Positions 59,309-64,000 of a DNA stretch of 64,000 nt are shown piece by piece. The translations under genes and the position numbers were made by a program. Each line of letters starts with the position of its first letter. Within the stretch, counting starts at the first letter, position 1. The notes beneath the pieces are model-generated. The model saw only the letters and a program-made list of their open reading frames with translations. It had not been told where the DNA came from and ran no database searches. Source of the stretch: Sipunculus nudus (Eukaryota; Annelida; Sipuncula; Golfingiida; Sipunculidae); contig CM049316.1 in assembly GCA_026874595.1 (NCBI GenBank), forward strand, positions 10,096,839 through 10,160,838, in the 5' to 3' direction.

Positions 59309-59493
59309 GGGGCGGATCCAGGATTTAGGAAAAGGAGGGGTCCAACCCAGGAGGACTATTGACAAAACTTAAAAAAAGGTCCCCAGGTCCAGAATGGGGG
59401 GGGGGGGGGGGGGGGGGGGAGGTCCAGACCCTTTAAAAAATGCGACGGCTAAAAAGGGGGGGGGGGGTCCGGACCCCCTGGACATTCCCCTTG
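59309..59493. mobile_element. Short G/C-rich element with CAGGGGCGGATCCAGG terminus
   Basis: The left end CAGGGGCGGATCCAGG pairs imperfectly with the right end CCTGGACATTCCCCTT (about 12 of 16 positions). The interior has AGGGGGGTCC-type words and G runs at 59,395-59,420 and 59,457-59,467. Very similar GGGGCGGATCCAGG-ended short elements are widespread in animal genomes. A minus-strand frame through the left end (SWIRPCG) is the usual spurious peptide from this repeat. Confidence 0.55.
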
Positions 59494-59499
59494 GAACAT

Positions 59500-62400
59500 C
59501 TTCTGAACCAGGTGTTAGGCATGGCTGTAGCTTAGATGTAGCACATTTTAAAATTCCTAGATATTAAGCGTGACATTACTGTCATATTGAGTCAGAATAA
59601 AAATACTTTTAAAACGTTGTCATATAAATTATTTGAAAAAGGAGTGCACATCGTATGAAGCAGCAGATTCGTATTTCAATTGACCACCTTCTTCCAGTTT
59701 CTAACACTGGATGACCCAAATGTAATAAGTCTTAAATTACCATTATACTTATGTGTATTAAAAACTGACAACTAGAAAGCAGAGTTAAAATACAATACCA
59801 AAATTTATTGACCACAAAACCTTGGCGCGTGGCAATAAACTAGATGTGAACACTCGACCATGCGTTCATTGTCAAGTGAACCATCTCTTCCTGCACGAGG
59901 TTTTTTTTCCTACAAAGTAAATGTTTGTTTCAAATTTCATAATTGACTGTCATAAATAATCAAGGGTTTTTATTCATTTTTATGTGGTTACGGATATGTG
60001 TTTGATACTTAAATATATGTCAAACCTACAAATGCAAGGAGAGCAAGGAATCCCTTGTCTTGAAGGGATTCAAGTTCCGCTTATGGTTAAGCTTTCCATA
60101 TCTCTATATGCCATTGTATATCTTAACGCTTGTGCATATTTAAGCTTGTTGTTCATGCTAGGTATGTTTGGAACAGCCTATCACAAACTCTAGATTTCTT
60201 TCACCAATTTATTTTTATATTTCCCTAAAACTTCAGTTAAAATTTTAAAATTAGATCATTATATTCCATACACAAAATGTGCAAATGATTACTGTGGTTA
60301 AGATAATAAAAATATGGCCGTATAGTTATAGAGAAGGAAATAAATATTCTTTGTGATTGAGAGCATGTGATTGATGCCATCTTTATTCCGAGATTTTAAA
60401 CTCTCTTTTTAACATTTACAAAACAGTATGTAAATGGTTGACCATTTTTAAGACTAGCTGTGTGTAGTCTTCATTGCACAAGCTTTCGGGTGCTCATCCT
60501 CCTTCCTCGGGAGTGAATGGAATTTTGCAGATGTTCCAAGTATTGATCATTTGATTAGATTATGGCGTTATTTGTGAGATCTTATTTTATACTAGCCCCC
60601 CCCCCCCCCCTTGTTCGCTTAATTCAGGGATCGGTGGATTAGTTATCATGAAAGTTCTGGTACCAAGTTCCTGTATAAAGTTGAAATGTTGTGGTTATTG
60701 ATCCTGTATAGGCCAAGGAGTGTTCCAAATCTCCTATTAGTAGTGTAGTATTAGTATAAATATTGTAAAATGTTCTATATACAAAGTCTGAAATGGTGGA
60801 GACCTGAGTTAATCTTTGTAGTGGGCGAGGAATCCATTATCAATTTTAATCCTGTTTTTATGCAGTCAACCTGATCTATATCCTGACATTATAACAGGAT
60901 GTAAAAGACAATAAGACAGAGGATTATAATGATTAATATGGTAATTATTAATACAGAGTTCATAGATGACAACGTAGTTCCCTAAAGTTCAAACGACCAT
61001 TGGTCTTTAATATGTATTTATGATATTTATCAATATGTCCGTTAATATTTTGCTAACATATGTCGTCTAAACCTATTTATAGGTGAAACGAATATGCATA
61101 TATATAAATAGTAAAAAATTAACCCACATGATTTGCATTTCATGTATTAATAAATTGTCATAAAATATGTTGTCTTTTCAACGTCAGTATTGGTTATCTT
61201 TATTATAATACTTATTTTCGTAATATATATGCGAAGCAAAAGACGCAGAGCCATTACGAAACCTGGTATGGTTGACCCTGATCTGAAATGATAAAAATCA
61301 TGGGCTTTAATCTTTGATGTTTCCATTTTTGTACAAGGCATATTAAGTACTAGCTGATAAACCCGGTATACCAGGCTTATTACCGGGGTTTGGGGAGATA
61401 TATTAACTGAGATGAGGAATGTTGGCTCATTTTTTATTCTAAAAGTTAAAAGAAAATATAGGTTTTCAGTGGGAAACTGTCTCAATAAGATATTTATAAA
61501 TATGTTTTCCATTATTTTTTTACGCTGTCCTCGTGGCAAGAAATTCATACCCCGGTATGTTAACCTTGAAGACCTGGTCAGTGATGATGTTTACATTGCG
61601 AACCGGAATGAGACGCGGGGGTATTCAGGTTTTTGATGATATTTGACTGGATTCTATCGTTGGACGTATAAAGATTAGGTTGATGTGAGGAAAACATGAA
61701 AGATTTATTAAATGTACGTTGCAAGAAAACTGTTCCTGAAGAAAGAAACAGAAATATGCATACCTCGTAAGTAGCAGAAGCGGACCCAATGGAGCTCCAT
61801 GCAGAGGGTCCGTATCCTATTTGCATGCAGCCACCGCAACCTTTTCTTTTCATGGTATCAGACAAATGTTTAGCCCTGAAACCCCCGCCACCACTCCACA
61901 CCACCCCATCCCACCCTTGTTCCTGAAACTGGGACTTTGAATTAGGTTTTGTTATTAATCCTCCTGGGTTGAACTCTCAATTTCATAAAGCGAGAAACGT
62001 GTGTTTTTCTCTTTTACTGACCACGCAAGTAGGTGAGAGCTTGGTTCAAATGTAAGGCCAGACATGCTAAAGTCCCTCACTGAAAGCTAGCGTTATTCAT
62101 ATGAACAATAGTCCTCCATAGTGTTTGAGATTGAGTGACCACGATGCACGCATTCCGGTCATTTTCGAAGGGAAATCGGCTGTGCTCGGCTAACCTCCAT
62201 GCAAGTCAGTTAAAACGTAGAAATCGCTGAAAATTATATGTACATTAAAAATTATTTATTCTCATATCACCTTTGACACTGCGGGGATAATAACCTTTTA
62301 AATGATGTATGGCACAGTATTGTACACAACGCGGTTTAAAAGAACATTGCGAGCAAACGTGAACCGAATTCCTTTTATAAGTATTAGATACACGTACATA

Positions 62401-63415
62401 TATTCTTTTCTCCGGAGGATATAATAATATCTGCTAAAATTCCGTTGTGAAACCAGTTCCTCATGCCAATAAACAGTAGAAATACTCTCAACGTTAGCGA
62501 CCAGTGGCGTAAAATAAACATATACCTTTAACGTCCTTCACTACTGTCGTAATCAAGATGGCGCCCAACAGTAAAAGGTGTAATTTATTTACGACGATCG
62601 AGTAAATCTTTCTTTAATTGCAGGTTTTCGTTATATAAAAATGTATATGTATGCGCCGTCATTGTGATTTGCTGACTCTATCAACGTCTGCACGAACATG
62701 AAAACAACAAAAATAAATTAAGGCAAGAAAAGTCCATCGTCATCTCCACCGGTAGCTGGTTGATTCATTACCTTTTGTTCTGTGGATTCTCTGGATTGAC
62801 TAGACACCAACAGGCGTACCGTGGAGGCTGATCGTCAGATTAACGTTGTCTGATTGTAAGATGGCGTGCAGGCCACGTCCTTCTTTAGAACTGTAATTTG
62901 TTTACAACTGATTACCCTTTCCGCTGCGTCTGGACCGGAAGTTCTTGGTTTCTGTCATCGGCGTCTTTCCCGCCACAGATTTGAGCTATACCTTTAGTCC
63001 TAAGATTCGTTAACTTATGGGATCCAGGGTCCCATTTGACTCTGTATACGTTTAACATTATAAACACACTTTTAAACCGGCTAGTGCTTTTGTCGAACTA
63101 AAATATTGTTTTTCTGAGTACATTAATATACTCTGTACAAAGTACATATTAAAAAAAATTGCATTACAGACAAGTAGATTTTGAGACTTTGAATGTCAAT
63201 GAATCTCGTATTTAGAATAGACTTTTACACTAAAAAATACATGTACAAATACACACGTGATACACACATGTGCAAAGACATACGAAAGTTGAATGAGGGT
63301 TGTTAAGTTCTTTCATTAACGTCAAAAATGGATAATCATGTAATATGCATTGCACATCTGTTGTTGCCTTATTCTTTCGCCCATTCGTGTGTTGGTGTGT
63401 GTTGTAAAGTTTCAT
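59500..63415. other. Unannotated intergenic DNA
   Basis: No coding region or RNA is supported. A C homopolymer lies at about 60,596-60,610. The largest frame, 61,147-61,548 minus (133 codons), has no domain I recognise. The interval 61,346-61,400 contains GGTATACC and CCGGGGTTTGGGG but no stable structure that I can assign. Confidence 0.5.
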
Positions 63416-63419
63416 TAAA

Positions 63420-63665
63420 TTTTCAGGACATTTAGAGAATAGGCCATTAAGAATCGATTAGCTTTTGGTGTTGATTGGGCACATGATCCGGATTCAGAAA
63501 AGTTTCCGGAACGATTCAGGAAAAATTCACAAATGTAAAATTACTTATGCACGAATGAACCTGAAAATATGGGTCGAATAAGTGAATGCACGATTTTGGG
63601 AGCATCCCATAACAGGACCCACCAAACATGGGGGAGGCTCTTATTTCATAGAATGCAAAATTCTA
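63420..63665 (+). repeat. Dispersed repeat, inverted partner of 31,975-32,225
   Basis: Ordered blocks GAATAGGCCATTAAGAAT, GGTGTTGATTGGG, GATCCGGATTC, ATTACTTATGCACGAATGAA, AATATGGGTCGAATAAGTGA and ATTTTGGGAGCATCCCA match the minus strand at 31,975-32,225. Unclassified. Confidence 0.75.
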
Positions 63666-64000
63666 GTTACTAAAGGTTTTCTTATTTCCGTTTACACAAG
63701 TAGAGCTACCAAGCATGAAATACTACAGGCTCCTTTTTTCTACACGGTTGAGCAAAAGCATTTTACTAACTATGAACAAAAAAAAAATAAAGAAAAAACT
63801 TATAAAGTTAAAAAGGATAACATTTAACAAATCTGATAAAGAAGATAACATTTCCATTTTCATACGACAGTTATTTCTTATATATCTTGCACACTGGAAT
63901 AAGGAAAGGTTACTTCAGACCGCGTTGGGATTTAATGATAAAAATGCATATTTTCAGCTGTGATCACTTTATATTTGTCTTTTATATTTTTCCTGTATCC
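63666..64000. other. Unannotated intergenic DNA at window end
   Basis: AT-rich sequence; overlapping frames at 63,582-63,963 are Lys-rich from A runs and have no recognised domain. Confidence 0.5.

Noticed and set aside
61147..61548. 133-codon minus-strand frame
   Set aside because: No recognisable domain and AT-biased composition; it is plausible at random in 64 kb.
61720..61770. Second hammerhead candidate (CTGAAGAAAGAAACAG near 61,736)
   Set aside because: The two catalytic boxes are almost adjacent, leaving no room for stem II, and stem I cannot be formed.

Overview
This window is AT-rich, repeat-dense eukaryotic intergenic DNA. I found no intact host protein gene, rRNA or convincing tRNA. 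The repeat spectrum suggests an invertebrate animal, most likely a mollusc such as a bivalve: decayed CR1/Jockey-like and L1/Tx1-like LINEs, solo LTRs, foldback elements with a GTCC/GTCT tract, direct repeats carrying AGGTCA half-sites, and long 30-bp and 48-49-bp minisatellites. The taxonomic call is inference. Nearly all longer open frames come from tandem repeats whose period is a multiple of three, or from broken LINE ORFs.

Layout. 1-8,700: mostly unique AT-rich DNA with small microsatellites and a CpG-rich patch. 8,730-9,915: ~337-bp direct repeats. 10,046-13,250: a 30-bp minisatellite split by a 2.2-kb element that has a palindrome at each end and six ~340-bp internal units. 13,250-19,690: mainly unique DNA with a CT/TA tract and a 673-bp PIF/Harbinger-like MITE (17,646-18,318). 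19,690-29,440: a ~9.7-kb satellite locus made of a ~3-kb 49-bp array (about 60 units) and a ~6.3-kb 48/49-bp array (about 130 units). The two share a core in opposite orientation. 33,440-34,920: a broken CR1/Jockey-like LINE. 36,621-41,684 (minus): an L1/Tx1-like LINE flanked by a perfect 16-bp target-site duplication, with a repeated 5' leader. 41,826-43,275 and 47,888-48,450: two copies of a dispersed repeat, the first split by a solo LTR. 51,111-51,556: a 223-bp tandem duplication. 51,802-52,488: a second solo LTR, in opposite orientation. 54,301-56,562 (minus): a second copy of the 2.2-kb palindrome-ended element, with part replaced by a >99% copy of sequence 3.35 kb downstream. 57,581-57,760: a hairpin-forming element carrying a hammerhead-ribozyme motif. 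59,309-59,493: a small TIR element. 63,420-63,665: an inverted partner of a repeat at 31,975-32,225.

Nothing here forms a pathway. The elements relate by nesting and duplication: the palindrome-ended element sits inside the 30-bp array, an LTR sits inside a dispersed repeat, and a local copy has replaced part of the second palindrome-ended element. The most notable items are the hammerhead-like RNA (minus, 57,614-57,671), the two-orientation 49-bp satellite, the palindrome-ended family with 6-bp target duplications, and the LINE leader with repeated DR1-type AGGTCA motifs.
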